A stretch of DNA of 64,000 nucleotides from Haemaphysalis longicornis (taxonomy: Eukaryota > Arthropoda > Arachnida > Ixodida > Ixodidae), in NCBI GenBank assembly GCA_013339765.2, contig CM023450.1:190978688-191042687 (forward strand), given 5' to 3'. Positions 10,559 through 23,974 of this stretch are shown piece by piece (position 1 is the first letter of the stretch; every line of letters begins with the position of its first letter). The notes beneath the pieces are model-generated. The model ran no database searches. It saw nothing but the letters and a program-made list of their open reading frames with translations, and had not been told where the DNA came from. A program made the translations under genes and the position numbers.

Positions 10559-13500
10559 AAAAGGGTTTCGACTCTTCCAACCACCTTTTGTGGATCACGC
10601 AATCATTAACCTTAAGCAAATACTAACGTTTTGAAAGTAATAAGGGCGTGGTTAAGTGCATGTCACTTTACTCTTTGTAGAGCCACGTGTGTGATTTCAA
10701 GTGACGTCGCATGGGTAATCGTTGTGGATGTCGTTTACAACTTCGCTTTCCAACCACTTCCACGGAGTGGATTGGCGCGCCTTTTTTATCCTTCAAGTGG
10801 AGCATAGTGATGTCAATGTACACGATCAACAGCACGTGAGCGCATTGGCGCGATTACGGTTGTTGATATTTTTGCCTACAGGCAAATGGCTGCTGTTGCA
10901 CAATATGACCACTTTGAATTTATCAAATTGACTTCTGGATGTCTCGAACGCACCCGAAAAACAAATGCTGTACATGTAAAATTCGAGAATTTTGTTCATT
11001 AGCTGTAATTTAAACCGGGTGCCATAAAGAACAGGTAATCCTCTGCGAACACACCTTTTTGATAGTGGCGTCTGGAAGCTCTCTTGCTGTATTCCCTTAT
11101 TACTAGAAGCTCTTAAGGCGTGTCGCTGATGTCGCGAGAACATATACGAGACGTTCGCAGAAGTATGTGTCCGTGCCTTTGATGAACCTCGCTTCAATAG
11201 AGATGACATTGCTACACATTTTGTTGGTATCGTTGCGCTGAAAATATTCACCCGAGAAGAAAGTTTAGGCGTAAGCAAAGTGAATGAAGTACATTTTATT
11301 TGACAATGACAAATTTTCTTCGAAAAGTAGCAAACCTCACCTATTGTTCAAACTTCTTGTGTGACAAACTTGGGGGTAATGGTGAAATGTTGTTCCACGG
11401 GTAGGGATGGGAAGTGTATCGACACAATGTTGTTTTATTTATTTGTAAACTATCTTTCGGATTAACCTATTCGTTCAGTTTGGTATACTACCCAAAAAGA
11501 CAGGGAGAAGCGAGAAGAGCGGACGACGCAAAACATTTAGCAATGCATTTCGCAGTTCAAGTTCTTTTTTACTTCATGAAGCAGTAAAAATGACATCTTC
11601 GTATACAGCCATAGTTAGTTCTCAGCAATTTCATTGCTGGGATCACCAGTGGGCTCAAATATGTTCCAGTGATAAGGTGAACAGTTATTGTTTTTTGGGT
11701 TACGAAGCAAACCCATAAATGAACAGGCAGGCCTCTTCATAGCGATAGTCTACGTCGTGCTCGTGTCTGCCCAGGTGGGTGTCTATAGATAATGACAGGG
11801 CCGCTCCAGTGCAAAATTGCAAGACAGTCATCAGCATTCAGCTTTCTGGTAGGAGGCGCGGATTGTATTGGATACGACAAGCTTTACAACACTTTGGCTT
11901 TTGCGTATTTTCTGGTGCTTTTTCTGTTTGTTGGTTTTCAGGGTGAAGCTTCAGGGCCGCAGCTTATTCGCAGTGCTTCGTTGCTTGCTTTCACAGATGC
12001 ACTGACGTGTATTCAGGCCGTTTTGTCCCTAGCCATAGACGAAAAAATGGTGTGTAGTGAGCGTCGCGATTAAATATCAGCGGTAAAGATTGAAAATTAA
12101 AATAAACCTCCCGGAATAATTAACGTACGAATGCTGTACACCTGAACTGGCCTGAAGCACAATTCGAACAAAACTCAGGGAACTATGACACTAGCTTTAA
12201 AGAATCCTTTACTTATGAGTGACCTTCGTAATGTTCCTCTGCCACCGAATATCTCCTGATATTTACTGTTATTTTAAATAACCATCATGCCTACGCAAAA
12301 ATTCCCCTTACGTCCTGAAATAATCGTGCCTCTTATATGCAAATAACGTACTCCTGCTCTACAGACGCATCTCACTATTCTGCACGAATGCTATAGGCAG
12401 GCAATTCATTTTCTATCCACCTGTATAACCTCCTCTGCAATACCAAACAAGGGTGATGTCGCAAAGTCTAGGGTGTCGCGGAATATGCAACACCAAGAAC
12501 AGACCATATATTTCGATGTTTCCATTTTGTTCTTTGCCTTTTTACTTTTATCTGTTGTTATGCCCAAGAGCCAATCACTCTTGTTAGGCTTAACGTCAGG
12601 CAACCTTCTCGTTCCGCAAACGATGTGCCAAGCAACGCCGAACGTATTGTGCATCAAGCTGCGGGTACCGGTTGAAGACCTGCGATCTCAAATCGTGACG
12701 TTAGGGTTAACGTCGGGCCATGCCATACCAGCGTCACCGGGCAGTCGCCACCGGGCAGTCGCCAGCCATTCGGTTGGCACCAGAAACTCCTTTCGTAATT
12801 ATATTTATCAAACATAATCACCTTTTTTTCAACCACATGTCAGTTACCAGCCAATGCGGACGCCAGTCTAACGCATACCCACAGGCCGACAGCCGCACAG
12901 GCCCGCCGCTCATGGAACTAATACATACCCGCGTTTGCAGCTAAATAGAAATTTTCACCAGCGTTAGTGTCATCGCGCAGATACGGGGGCAGTGCGCTTT
13001 TCACCACATGAGCCATGCAATGCTCCAGCGAGGCTTACACCTAAAAAGGCTTCTGCACGTGCCACCCTTCCTACTGCCCGCCTGAAAGAGGTCCGCGGCA
13101 CAAACTTGGTAGCGCATGTTCTGTTGCGCAAAGTAAAACTTGCAAACATGAAATTCAAACAGAACTCCTAAACTACAATTTGGGGGCATAAAGGGATGAC
13201 AAATACCGTCACGGCACAGTTGTGTCAAAGGTGGGAAATAATGTGACCCCACTGTAATTTAGGAGTTAGTTGGACCGTGTCATAATCGCTGGCAAAAGTT
13301 TAGAAAGCTGTATTTTATTTCGCCACTATAGGTTCTGCTTTATCTGCGTCTGACAGCAGGCATTTAAGGGAAATTATGTTTGTGCTACCGAGACGCATGA
13401 GGCCCACGGCAGCAATGATTGGAATCTCCACGGCGGGGAAGAGTGGCTGCGCTAGCAGCTCTAGGTGTTGGCGATTGCGCGGCGGCGGAAAGCGATGATA

Positions 13501-15389
13501 GTCGTGCCAAGCAGTCGCGTTAGCTCACCTTCAGTTCCAGAAACATTTGACCTGTCCTCAGCTTTTGCTTTAGGAGTCCCTACTTTCATACACGATTTCA
13601 CAGCAGCCGCCGAAAAGCCAAAGAGAGCGACTGGCCCCTTGGGTTGCAGTGATGCTGGTTCAAGAGCCGGCTTCCCTGTAGGTCATAGCCTAAAAACGAC
13701 TTAGCTTGTCTAAAATTCTAACCCATTTCATTCGCATTTCATTGCGGGCAAAAAGCGCTTAGTTTCATTCCCATTCTATTCCTTCAAGCGTTGTCCGCAT
13801 TCGATTTACATTCCATTCAGGGTTCGCGAAAAAGTGGAATGAATCCGTAGTCATTCCAATTTCGGTGTGGTTACTCCGGAGAAGTCAAACGCCTCTCTAG
13901 CACTGCAGCTGGTTTGTCAAGAGTGGGCGATAATCGCGACTTCAGCTTCTTCGCTCGAGTGGTGGTGGCATGGGCGATTTAAACAGCTTTCACTGATGTC
14001 AGGGAACGGTGGAAGCAAAGTAAAAGGCTGCATTGGCCACTTCGACTTAGTGGGTAGGCAATGTCGGTGGTAATAGGTGAGGGTGGGCTCCGGGCAATGA
14101 CTCTGTAAGAAACGTGTGTGAGGGAACGTGTAGTGCTATATCGGACACATAATCTCTTCTGCATTGTTTATACGTGACATACATGTGACAAATGAGTACA
14201 CCGACTCGGAGGATGTTGCGTGCGTGGCATGCAAGATATGTGCTGCATTCTGGTTTTCAGGCGGTTTGCTGATGATCCATGGTACCTCCCTGCTCGTGGC
14301 TGTGAGGGCTAGCCAAGTGAGTTGGAAGGTGCGTTTGGCATACGTTCCGTTGCGCTGTTGTGATGCTGAGTTGCAAGAACATTCGTTCAACGCTTATGTT
14401 GAAAGATTCAGGATGTGATATGGAGAACAAAAACACTTTCCTTAGTTCTCTTGACAACAGCCGGTTATATTAATGCCAAAGTTTAGTTTCTCCGGCGGAA
14501 TGTAACTGCTATTGGCGTTTGAATGCTGTCAAAAATGTTCGTCGAAAATTTTGTGGTGGTAATTGTCTGCGAAGCTTTTTTTGCCGGACTTGTTTTCAAA
14601 TTGTACCTTGCAAAAGTTCTGTATGCATGTCTAGCAATGGTAGGGTAAAATGTTCGTATTAACGTGTACTTTCACAGCGCCCATTTTTAGTTTTTGCATT
14701 TTTGCCCCTGCAGAGGAAAGCCACCAAGCTTTATACGGCCTTCTGGTGAAGCTTTTTGTATTATAGATATTGTGTTTGTAACCCAATACAGGCCGCAAAT
14801 GTGCCACCCCCCGGCCCCCGGCCGAGGAAACTCAATGAAATAGCACTGGAGTAGATGCTTAATACGTGATGCAGTTGTACTATCAGAGCAGGTGTCCTGC
14901 TAAGGCTGAAACGCGTACAGGAATGTGCATAGCAGAGACCGAAGACACGGCCTCTGTAACGACATGGCGACCAGCTAAGGTCGGAAGTGTAAGTTTGAGG
15001 GAATCAACTGGTTGTCGACTCTGAACCAGAGGCAGAAGAGCATAAGCGAGCGTCCAGTGAACGCAACGCGAGGTTCAAGCTGTCGTGTCAAGAGGACGCC
15101 GAATCTGCTGTGCACAGTGGACACTCGCATGACTTTCCATGAACATAAAATGGACTCAAAGTCTGACACGCACGGAATCACGCAAACTGCAACTAGCTGG
15201 GCAACCAGGCGCGACCCCGTTGCCACCTAATTTACAAATAATAAATTTACGTTCATATTGTACTACCAACAGATAAGTGTCGTGCTGTACATTAAAGTAC
15301 GGATGGCAACTCGAAATATCTCGAAGTCACGCGGTAGTCCTCCAACCGTTTGTTTCCCTGGTCGCTCATTGAATTGCCTTCACACGACA
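10559..15389. other. 4.8-kb stretch without recognisable gene
   Basis: A 150-aa minus-strand frame (10826-11278) lacks any motif. A short direct repeat (TTAGGCTTAACGTCAGGC near 12586 and a variant near 12701) and a duplicated CACCGGGCAGTCGC at about 12737-12763 are visible. From 13730 to 13860 the sequence is rich in CATTCC/CATTTC words, like a decayed simple repeat. Otherwise nothing recognisable. Confidence 0.4.
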
Positions 15390-15525
15390 CATATACACGG
15401 ACACACATGCACATACACACATAATCGCGAACAAGCACCTACGCAATCAGATACACAAAAATGCACCCATATACTCACGCATACGCACACCCTCAAACAC
15501 ACCCACACGCACGCACCCTGTAACA
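15390..15525. repeat. Degenerate CA-rich tract
   Basis: Many CACA, CACAT and CACG units (for example ACACATGCACATACACACAT) form an imperfect (CA)n microsatellite. The Thr/His-rich open frame across it is a by-product of the repeat. Confidence 0.8.
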
Positions 15526-16454
15526 AAACTACGTAACTCTAGCGGTAACGGCCTCCCATGTGAAGTACCATATTGACAGCAAAGTCAATGTGTTGTTTCG
15601 TTGGAGTCCTCTATACATCTTCCGAAAGTAGTTCCTGCCCTATATCCCCGAGGCAGAAGCAATCCCACAGAAGTTAGCGAACCCTGGAGAGATAAAAATA
15701 AAATCAGCAAAATCTCCAGACAATGGCGGTCGCGTGTAATGCTGGAATTGAACGAGTATATACACTGGCGCTTCTGTACCGCAAATTGGCTACGACGTAC
15801 GGCTTGAGTGCGAAGCCCGTTCTAGCATTAACAATTAAACTTGAGCACCTCTAGGCAGCCCTGCAGGTAAGGGGTTGCAAATGAGCGGTGCTCGCTTGAG
15901 AAGTTCGCCGATCGTTCATTACGCCTTCTCCGGCAGGCTTCTTTTGTTTATTTCGCTAAGCTAGGATCAGGGGCGCCTCCTCCCTGCGAGTGGTGTCAAT
16001 TACAAAGCCGCTCGCACCTGGAGGTAGGCGGCCTCATTACCGGGATGCGCTGAGCGATCCAGCACCCATGTTAATTGAAACCAACTGCTCAAGCTTGGCG
16101 CTATAGATTTTGATGCACTACTCCTTGAGCCCGGTGGAGTATACGCGAAATATAGCTAACGCAGCCAGCCTTAGTCTGAGCTAGCTATGGGGGTTATATC
16201 CCAGAATAATCTTACCTAAACAACACAAAGTGCTCTTAATTGAAATAAATAACTGCCCAAGCGGACTTAAAACGGAAGAAACGTCCCTTGGCGTAGAAAA
16301 AATAACGTTCAGATCTAGATTTCGAATAAAATATTGGGGCATATGTTCAATGGTTTTCTGATGACAAAAGGAAAACAAAAACTGTTCACCTGCCACACCA
16401 CCCCACGGCTTCGAAGCGCCCTAACAGACGGCTGTAACCGCACAAATGTGCCTA
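15526..16454. other. Stretch without recognisable gene
   Basis: Short frames only. No transposon protein or structural RNA recognised. Confidence 0.45.
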
Positions 16455-16965
16455 TCACAGCCGGCTGAACCAGGTCGGCTCAGTTATATGGGCCGACGAT
16501 GTCGACCTAAAGGGGGCAAAACCACCGAACATAGAAGAGCAATCGCAACGAAAGCGCACCCAACACAAATATCGTCGCGGTGAAAAAAAAACCAAGTTCA
16601 ATAACAGCAGCCACAACAGCCACAAAAGGGACAACCAGGAAAACGGACTTTGGAGCGCCCCCTTGTCATCGATTGCCTGGGCTGCAACAACGAGGTGGGG
16701 TCTGTTGATTAGCTTAAGCTGGTCGCTTGGGTCCAATCTGGCCAGCATGCAGGCGCACCGCTCCGTGAAAGGAGGTGGAAGAGGAATGAGGGCGGGGGTG
16801 TGGGTAGAAGCCCAAACCATGTGATACAGTGTGGGGCAGTGGTTGCATGTGGCGGGATATGAGTGAGAGGGGAGGGCAAGCAGGAGGGTGCCGTGGAAAC
16901 GATTTGCAAACGATATTTGGAGGAGCCGACGAAGCTTCTTTTATTCTGCCCATCTTAAAGTGCGC
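16455..16965 (-). pseudogene. LINE (I-clade-like) ORF2 C-terminal relic
   Basis: Minus-strand frames give HPATCNHCPTLYHMVWA followed by a proline-rich spacer and LDPSDQLKLINR. This is the order seen at the C-terminus of I-clade LINE ORF2 proteins: a Cys/His knuckle with H..W, then a helix of the DLD.QL.LV.RA type. The first Cys pair and the His remain, but the Cys after HMVWA is lost. At least one frame shift separates the parts, and no RT or endonuclease domain is attached. This is a 5'-truncated, dead copy, as is common for LINEs. It lies just downstream of a second LINE end in the same orientation. Confidence 0.6.
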
Positions 16966-17174
16966 GGCCGTATCGTTATGTTAACAGTCACCGCAGAAAC
17001 GGCTTCGGCCTCCGCAAGAAATGTGGGCGTCTACTGAGCTGTCTTTCACCACCATTTGCACAACTGCTTGTAGATATTAAAAAAAACTATCTTTCTGAAG
17101 TCAATTTGCGAGTTTATAGCAGTAGTAGCAGAATAATAATGAGTGGGATACCACGTACGCTAGTTGAAAAAAAG

Positions 17175-18320
17175 GAGGTTACACAGAAGTGAGTGAGTGA
17201 TTATTGAGACGAGCTTCAGGCGCTGATGGTTTTGTGCCCACCCGGTGAGGGGTCTCCTCTAGTTTGGGAAGCCCTTGCCAGCACCTGGCTGCCCAGGCTC
17301 TCCCCACCAGGCTACGCTTTATTGAGAGGTCAGTGCTGCCCAGTGGCCCGCGCACTGCTCGTTGGTTTGGTAAGTATGAGGGGTAAGTGATGACGTTTTC
17401 GGACTCTCCCATACCCATTAATACAGGGTACCAGGTTGGGGAAATAAATTGGAGGCAGCGGTAGATGGAGTTGGGGTACATAGCATGCAGGAGAGGAGTG
17501 TGGGGATAGAAAGACGTCTGAAGTCGGCGAAAGGCAATCGCCTCGGCTGTGGATAGGTGCGGGTGTGGTGGAGGGAACTGTCGTCGTTTACGACGGCAGC
17601 ACGCTAGGAATTCTGTGCTCGATGAAAAAGGAGTAGGCTTGGGAGAGCGAAGCGTCCCCGAGCCTTTGCACTCTTGAGAATGGCCGGTTGAGTATGAACG
17701 CAGGCACTGGCGTGTGGCGCCTCGTTTTTCTGTAAGGCCTCCTGTACGGGTGTCCAGATGATGTGCATTTCCGGGAGCTGAAGCATACCTCGCAAAATGT
17801 TGAGGCCCGTGGTTGATAGGCGACCTAGCAAGAATATGCGGAGGTGGTTTGGGAGTCTGTCACTACAGTAAGGTGATCGTTCCCAGTGATGGCGGCCGAA
17901 GCGATCGAAAGCTGTGCTGCCTCAATAGATGTCGTGGGACCTGTAACGGTCGTCAGTTATGCACACTTGGCGTCGGTATTGCCCACGGAATTGGCAGATT
18001 GTTGGAGGTGCGGAGAGGCATCCGTGTACCGAGTAAAGGGGGAGTTCGGAGAGCGTTTTCTAAGGGCGCGTATCCGGGCTTCTCGGCTTACCTTGTTACA
18101 GATGGGCTGCATATTTCTAGAGATGTGTGCGACTTTGATGGAGTGTCGGATTGCAAGAGGCTTGCGTTGCTTCTGTTCGCGCTTTGGGGGAGGCCTGTAG
18201 CCGACCCGGGTAAGTGTACGCCTGCTGGTTGGCCCTAATGAATGTTTTAGTGAGAAAGCACTGACTATGTTGCTCGAAAGTGCGGCGCTCATGGACACAC
18301 AAATATGCCCCAGGGATAGC
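17175..18320 (-). pseudogene. LINE (I-clade) ORF2 3' end with RNase H relic
   Basis: I-clade LINEs carry RNase H downstream of RT. Here the minus strand reads PLAIRHSIKVAHISRNMQP, REARIRALRKR and RYTDAS, the usual run into the first RNase H Asp (YTDA at about 18020-18028). Next come GRLSTTGLNILRG and IIWTPVQEAL, corresponding to the WTPGH segment with its Gly-His lost. The C-terminal region follows (STAEAIAFRRLQTSFYPHT, then SIKRSLVGRAWAARCW) and ends at about 17190 in a GTGAGTGAGT-like 3' tail on the plus strand. Stops and frame changes occur at about 17957, 17830 and 17600, so it is dead and 5'-truncated. RT was not found upstream. Confidence 0.7.
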
Positions 18321-18666
18321 AAATGGCCCTAGCGTGGCACACAGAATATCGCCGACTGTTCAAATGATAAAGAGCAGCAAGGTCAATGCTCGGAATGAGT
18401 CCACAATTGTTAAGGAGGCTCGTGTACTCAAAGTAACTAAATAAGGTTAAATATTGCAGCGCAAAGAAAAGACGTAGATGAAGACCAGGCGAAGACCATA
18501 GTGGTGAGGTCACAGCTGAATCTGACTGAAATAAATATGAATGCATGCCACCCAACAGGAGGCTATCCTCATCTGCGCATACGTAGAAACGTCAGCTGAT
18601 TGTCTGAGGTTTAAATAGAATCCTAGCTGGCGCAGGCCTCCAGAAGTCTTGAAATATGCTACGGTT

Positions 18667-18906
18667 CTATATGTTAACAAGTCGTAGATATTTTGCTCTT
18701 CCTAATAACGGAATAATTCTCTTAGACAAGCAGTCCTGATTTGCATCTTCTCTCAACTTATCGTTCTCGCATATTTCAGTTTGGGTAATGTGAACTTTTC
18801 CACATCTTAGGCGGATTTCATACACCAAGCCTCTGGAGTATTCAAGAAAAGGCCGCCTGTGTTTTGTGCCGCAGAAACTTCGCTGGACAGCCTGCGGGTC
18901 AGTCAT
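18667..18906 (-). pseudogene. Penelope-like GIY-YIG endonuclease relic
   Basis: The minus-strand frame (79 aa) contains RGLVYEIRLRCGKVHITQTE followed by a degraded NDKLREDAN. This lines up with the GIY-YIG core of Penelope-like elements (VYxIPLxCGKxYIGQTGRCLNxRLREH). The YIGQTGR part has become HITQTEI, so the catalytic Arg is lost. A cysteine (FCGTKHRR) sits upstream, as in the C..C block of the family. Only the endonuclease end remains; no RT is attached. It differs clearly from the copies at 27 kb and 62.7 kb, so it is an independent old insertion. Confidence 0.7.
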
Positions 18907-21900
18907 TCGGCGAAGCTTTGAAATCTCGATGTCCTCGTCATACTGCTAAGCCACTTTTTTGGCATTGGGGCAATAACGTGTACAAGTAGGGCTTCACAGC
19001 TACATTCTACTTCGCGGCTTTACGCACTTTTTTTTTTTCAGAAGGCTCTCTGTGACCAAAACGAAAGTTGCCTAGAGTATCCGGTACTCAGCAAGTATTT
19101 GGTAGCAGTCTTTGCACCAGGACAATTACCTGCGAAAGGTTACTGACTTTTGGATGTGAGGTATTTTAAGCATCCCTTCACGCAGTTTTAAAACACGGAA
19201 TGTTTCATCTAAATGTGATTCTTGCTCCTATTTTGGCCCAACAGGTATACTGTGAGCGTCAACTTAGCATACGCCCTCTTAACGAGCGAGCCTCAGCAAC
19301 GTGAGTGGCTACTATTGCATTTGTGCTTCGTCTTCGTTTCGATATTGTGTGGGCCTCATCATCATCTCACTTCATGTTCCTTTTTCCTACACGCGATAAC
19401 CATGTCCGCTAGCTGGGACGGTTGCTGTTCTTTTGTGGCCGCGCCCAGCGCTCGCGAATACAGCGAACATCTAGCCTTCTCGCACAGTGTCTCTCAATGT
19501 CTTTAATGTAGTCTTTACTCACGATAGTTGCAAGAAAAAGATACGTAAGTCCTGTACACATTCCTTGAGCAAACTTAGAGAAAATAAAATAGAACAACTG
19601 CAGTGTTCCTTTCACCGGCCGACATAGCCGGAAAAAGGGTTACTGGAACCTACTTTTTTTAAAATGCATTACTGGAGCACCGCAACGGTAACATTTTTAG
19701 TAGGGCTTAAAGTTTGCCCGCCAAACATTTCTCACTGCACTTAGTGCACCATTATTTTTTGTTTGCTTCTATATGACCTACCTTTCTTGGTGTTGAGAGT
19801 TTCAAAAAGCTGAGTAGTGCTGCAAGGTCTTTGCCGGTAACTAAAACCTAATAACGCAGTCTCTTGACAGGATGAGTGCGACCTTCTTCGTTCATCAAAA
19901 ATCGACAGTTTGCGTCTAAGCAATAGAAATGTAGTTGAAGATGGAGTAGTAAACAATTCCTCAATTTAGAGCGGATTGTAAGCAGGACGTAAGGGAAACG
20001 CGAAAAAATCAAAGTATAGCTATGCTACAGGGCACCTTGGAGGGCCATAAAAAGCATGCCTCGTACGCAGAGCATAAACATAAATGGGTAATTAAGGACA
20101 GCTTGGTTTCCTTCTTTGGGGTTGGGTTCGCGCAGAACAATCACGTGGGACCACTGCGTTGGAGATATACTGCCTATGCGGTAGTTCACAAGCTCAAGCG
20201 TGTACCGACCCGGTTGCCGAATCGAAAGCAGTGGTAATTTACAAAAGCACATTTCCTCCCATTGTTCACTTCCTCGTTGTTCATGTCTTATATGGGTTCC
20301 AAACGGCAGCTGTGCCTGTATTTGCGGCCTGAACTTCTTTTCCAAGTCGACAAAGTCGTTTTCGAATGACGTCCAAACCGTAATGCCACAGAGTCGTACT
20401 ACACGCTCCAAGAAAGTGACTCCACTGAGTCTGTGCAACATTCATTTGATCGCCGTAGGCCTGTATTGCGCACTTTGTAAGTGTAGAGCCTTGTCAAAGT
20501 ATAATGAGTGGTAGAAGAAAACAACCATGAGCTGTTTGCGGCCGCCTCAGCGACAACTTGAACTACATCGCCCAGGTTTCAAACACCTTTTTTTATAAAT
20601 CATACATTTCCCAGCGTTGTTTTCCTGCTATTTCTAGGTAGTAACAGTTTCTCGATTTGCTAACGTGCAGGTTGTACGAGTTGAGCATGGCAGCAACGCT
20701 GTGTACAGCACTGCGCACTTTTCAGTGTGTCGGGATTGTCGCCATCAACATGTCGGCGGAGAATATAGTGCGAGGGAGTTCTTCAGCACAATTTCAGCAC
20801 GCTTAGAAAATGTGCAGAATTCACATCCCTGTCACGTTAATTGCGAGAGAAATTTTGTCCACAACCATTTTTACATGCGCTCAAGATTTGCGGGAAAAAT
20901 TGGTGGCGTATTTCCCCGCCTTTATGCAAGTGTCGTCGACAGGCCATAATCTTTGGCAGCTCCTGCCACGTAACTGCATCTCCTTTCTCCCCCTCCCACT
21001 CCACTCCTTTCACACTCTTTTGGTCCCGTCATGCTACTGTCATTATAATGAGACGGAGGTTTGCTCAGTTCAGTTGAATTTTCACGCGTTTACACTGCTC
21101 GCACGACATTTTGTGGCACTTATTGTTACTGTCAGGCTTGCATCGAGTTCTGAGGTCGAGGCTCGATTCCGAGCGCTTTCTATATTCTTATGCAAAAACA
21201 TGTTCTTTAACGCCTCGGTTTTATTTGCTATTGCTAAGATTATTTTATTGTCTATTTAAAAAAGCACTTCTGAGATAATTTATGCTTTGTCTCAAATATG
21301 ACTTCGTTTTGCTGTGTAATATTGACTTGCAAAAAGTAGGGTTCTAGAAATAGTTTGGAATGGTTTTTTCGGAGTATATTTTCACTTTTACGGGCCGCGG
21401 GATTGAGAGACAGGCAAATGCGCGTAGAAACAGACCAAAATAGTGGTGTTTAAGTAACCCAAGAATGAGTGTCGTTTTTGAAAAGCACTCTCCTCGGTCG
21501 CATCGCTTTTACAGGGTTACAGACGTACGCCTACGCGACTCGCGAAGTAAATTACGCCAACATTCGCACCCTGAATGTGCTACTACCAAGGACAGCACAA
21601 AATGACCTCTACGGGAATGTCGTATTGAAACGTAGCTTTTTTTTGTTACGCACATTGTCCCTGCTTTAGAGATTCTTTTCACATCAAACTTGACGTCAGT
21701 AAGAGTGGTTGGTGCGGTACAACACTAAAGAAACCTGTTGACCAAACGGCACGAAGTGTTCACTAATACATTTGCCTAAATCCGTTAATGGCAGAGTTTC
21801 ATGCAGCAGCTCTCTTAAGCGCGACCACGGATAGTCAACGTTGCTGCACTCTCGATTTACAAGTCAGCATGCACTCGCCTTTAAACGCCTTTAGTTCGCC

Positions 21901-22664
21901 TTCCAAACCATCCATCGCTACACTTTGAAGACGCTCTTACTCGCCCAAACCTTCACCCAATCATTCGCCCCATACAAGATATGTACAGCGGTTTGCTTAT
22001 TACGCTTTTCTTACTTCGTGTTTTTGCCGCGTGGCGTATGAAAGGCCGTTTTAAGATGGGAGGAGAGAAGAAAGTAGGAAGGCAAAAGAAAGAGAAGAAA
22101 GTAGGGCGAGAGGGGCTGCCAAGAGCACAGATGGTCACGAAACCGATAGGTTTTCGAGTCTACAGGTATGCATGCAGTCCAGTGGCGTGCAGAATGTCCA
22201 TCAGCGACCTGCAGTATTTATCTTCCTGTACCCAGCAGTTGTAGTCATGTGGTTTACCTTGCCGGAGACCAACCTTTCTGAGCGCATCGTGTGCTGTGAG
22301 AGTTCAAATGGTCGATCTTAATTCCAAAATATTGATTTTGAGACGCAGAGCTAAGAAGGGCTGCAAGACCTCTGGCTGTTCCATACCTGAACACTTTTTC
22401 TTTGTTTTGCGCACATTTACGTGAACGACTGTTCTGGCCCCTCACATCGTTTCAAAAATTAATTAGCGTATAGTGAAACATACCTTTTCGTGCCGCAGCA
22501 CCTGACAGCTTATCACGATAACAAGGAAAACCCATCGGTGAGTTGAGAATGAGGATAGAGACCAATGCTGATGTGACAGAGCTTTTAAAGGGGCCAGTTA
22601 GTTAGTGCCAGCGACGTGCAATACGACGGCCAGCCGGAGCAGACCGGGGCTTGCATTTAGGTAG
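18907..22664. other. 3.8-kb stretch without recognisable gene
   Basis: The longest frames (138 aa minus at 20025-20441, 149 aa plus at 20810-21259) show no motif I can name. At 21960-22110 the plus strand is rich in AAGAAAGTAGG words. No tRNA and no transposon domain seen. Confidence 0.4.
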
Positions 22665-23210
22665 TACAGTATTTATTCGCTTATAATAAGTACCTCCTTT
22701 CCCCTTTTCTTCAGCGATCGCAATGCCCAAAATGAGGGGGGTGCTTAGATAAAAATAACCTAAGTTAACCCTCCCCCCGCGACGCTGTGTTTTGCTGCGT
22801 TATCTCAACAAGACGCGCGCAAGGAATAATGTTTTATTTGGGAAACACTCCAAAGAAAAATAGGTACAGACAACGATCCCGCCGCTTAGGACAGCAATCC
22901 CACCACTTTCTCAATCATCCTCACTATCATTCCAGTCCGCTGTGGCGCTTGTGCCGCCGCTTTAAGTATTTCCCGCAGGTCGTTTCCTGTTCACTTGAAG
23001 TGGTTTGTAACTGAAAACTTCATAAAGGGATTGACCACAACGTCAACTCAGGTCCGCTTCCGCGTGGTCTCTGAAATCCACCTTTCGATAGGTGTTTAGA
23101 AAAAGGGGTGCTTAGATTCGCATGCCAAAATATTTCCTCCAAATTTTTCTCCAGAAATTATGGGAGGCTGCTTAGAATTGCGGGGTGGATAGAATCGCTA
23201 AAATACCGTA
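22665..23210. mobile_element. Tigger-like MITE, 542 bp with TA flanks
   Basis: Left end: TA at 22665-22666, then CAGTATTTATTCGCTTATAA. Right end: GAATCGCTAAAATACCG, then TA at 23209-23210. The terminal inverted repeat CRGTATTTW...TCG matches over about 15 bp, and both ends sit next to a TA dinucleotide, the target of Tc1/mariner-pogo elements. Subterminal GGGGTGCTTAGAT blocks (near 22739 and 23105) and CCTCC stretches are typical of this group. The interior has no intact transposase, so it is non-autonomous and was mobilised by a related element if at all. Confidence 0.65.
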
Positions 23211-23974
23211 ATTGCCGCCTGGCGTTTGTAATTTTGTAATTACCTTCCAGAACTATTGTGAAGAGGCAGCTTTAGGGACATTATGGGAGGTGACTGTAAC
23301 CTACGCATGGAAGAACGGGTTACCAGAGGGAGGGTGGACCCCAAAATCGACTTAAAATTAGCTTTCATAAGGAAAAAACAGTGAAAGCAGTAATGGGTAA
23401 GACATACGATCACATACGGGACGCGGTTAAAGAGCGAACGTGGTTGTGGTAGTGAGAAAAACTGGCCGCGTATCTGCTGCTTTAGTTGCAAATGTCGACA
23501 AAAGACGATGGCCTATGAAATGCCTGCCTTCGCTATTCCGCTCACGTCTCGCGCTGTTCCTCTTCCATCGTGCTTCTCCCATGAGAAACAAGCTACACGT
23601 TTGTTCAAGTCAATTTAACTTTACCGCGCTCCACTGCTCCAGGCCGGGTGCCTCGATGCCAGCACAGCCGTACGGCGGAGAAACACTTTAATCGAAGCGC
23701 CCTACTCCAACGTTTGTAGAACCGCGTTACACTACTCCACAATGCATTCCGAGCAGAACGTGGAACCTACCTATTGAAGCCTCTCGTAACTGTCTTAAAA
23801 TGCCTCGGAAGCTATAGGGCGCGGCCGACAGCAGGCGACGGAGTTAATTTTTTTTTCTGTAGTGGAAGTATTATTTCATTTCGCAAAATTCAAGCATACA
23901 TGATTTCTTTTATAAAGAAACACTGTAAATATCACTCATGTATAGGGTTTTTGCCTTATATTTGCGTACTGGCT
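23211..23974. other. Stretch without recognisable gene
   Basis: No recognised domain or repeat. A T-run at 23846-23857 is the only simple-sequence feature. Confidence 0.45.

Noticed and set aside
15258..15536. Thr/His-rich protein
   Set aside because: Encoded by the CA-rich microsatellite.
20025..20441. 138-aa minus-strand frame
   Set aside because: Some hydrophobic content, but no recognisable domain, no splice or start context and no neighbours to support it.
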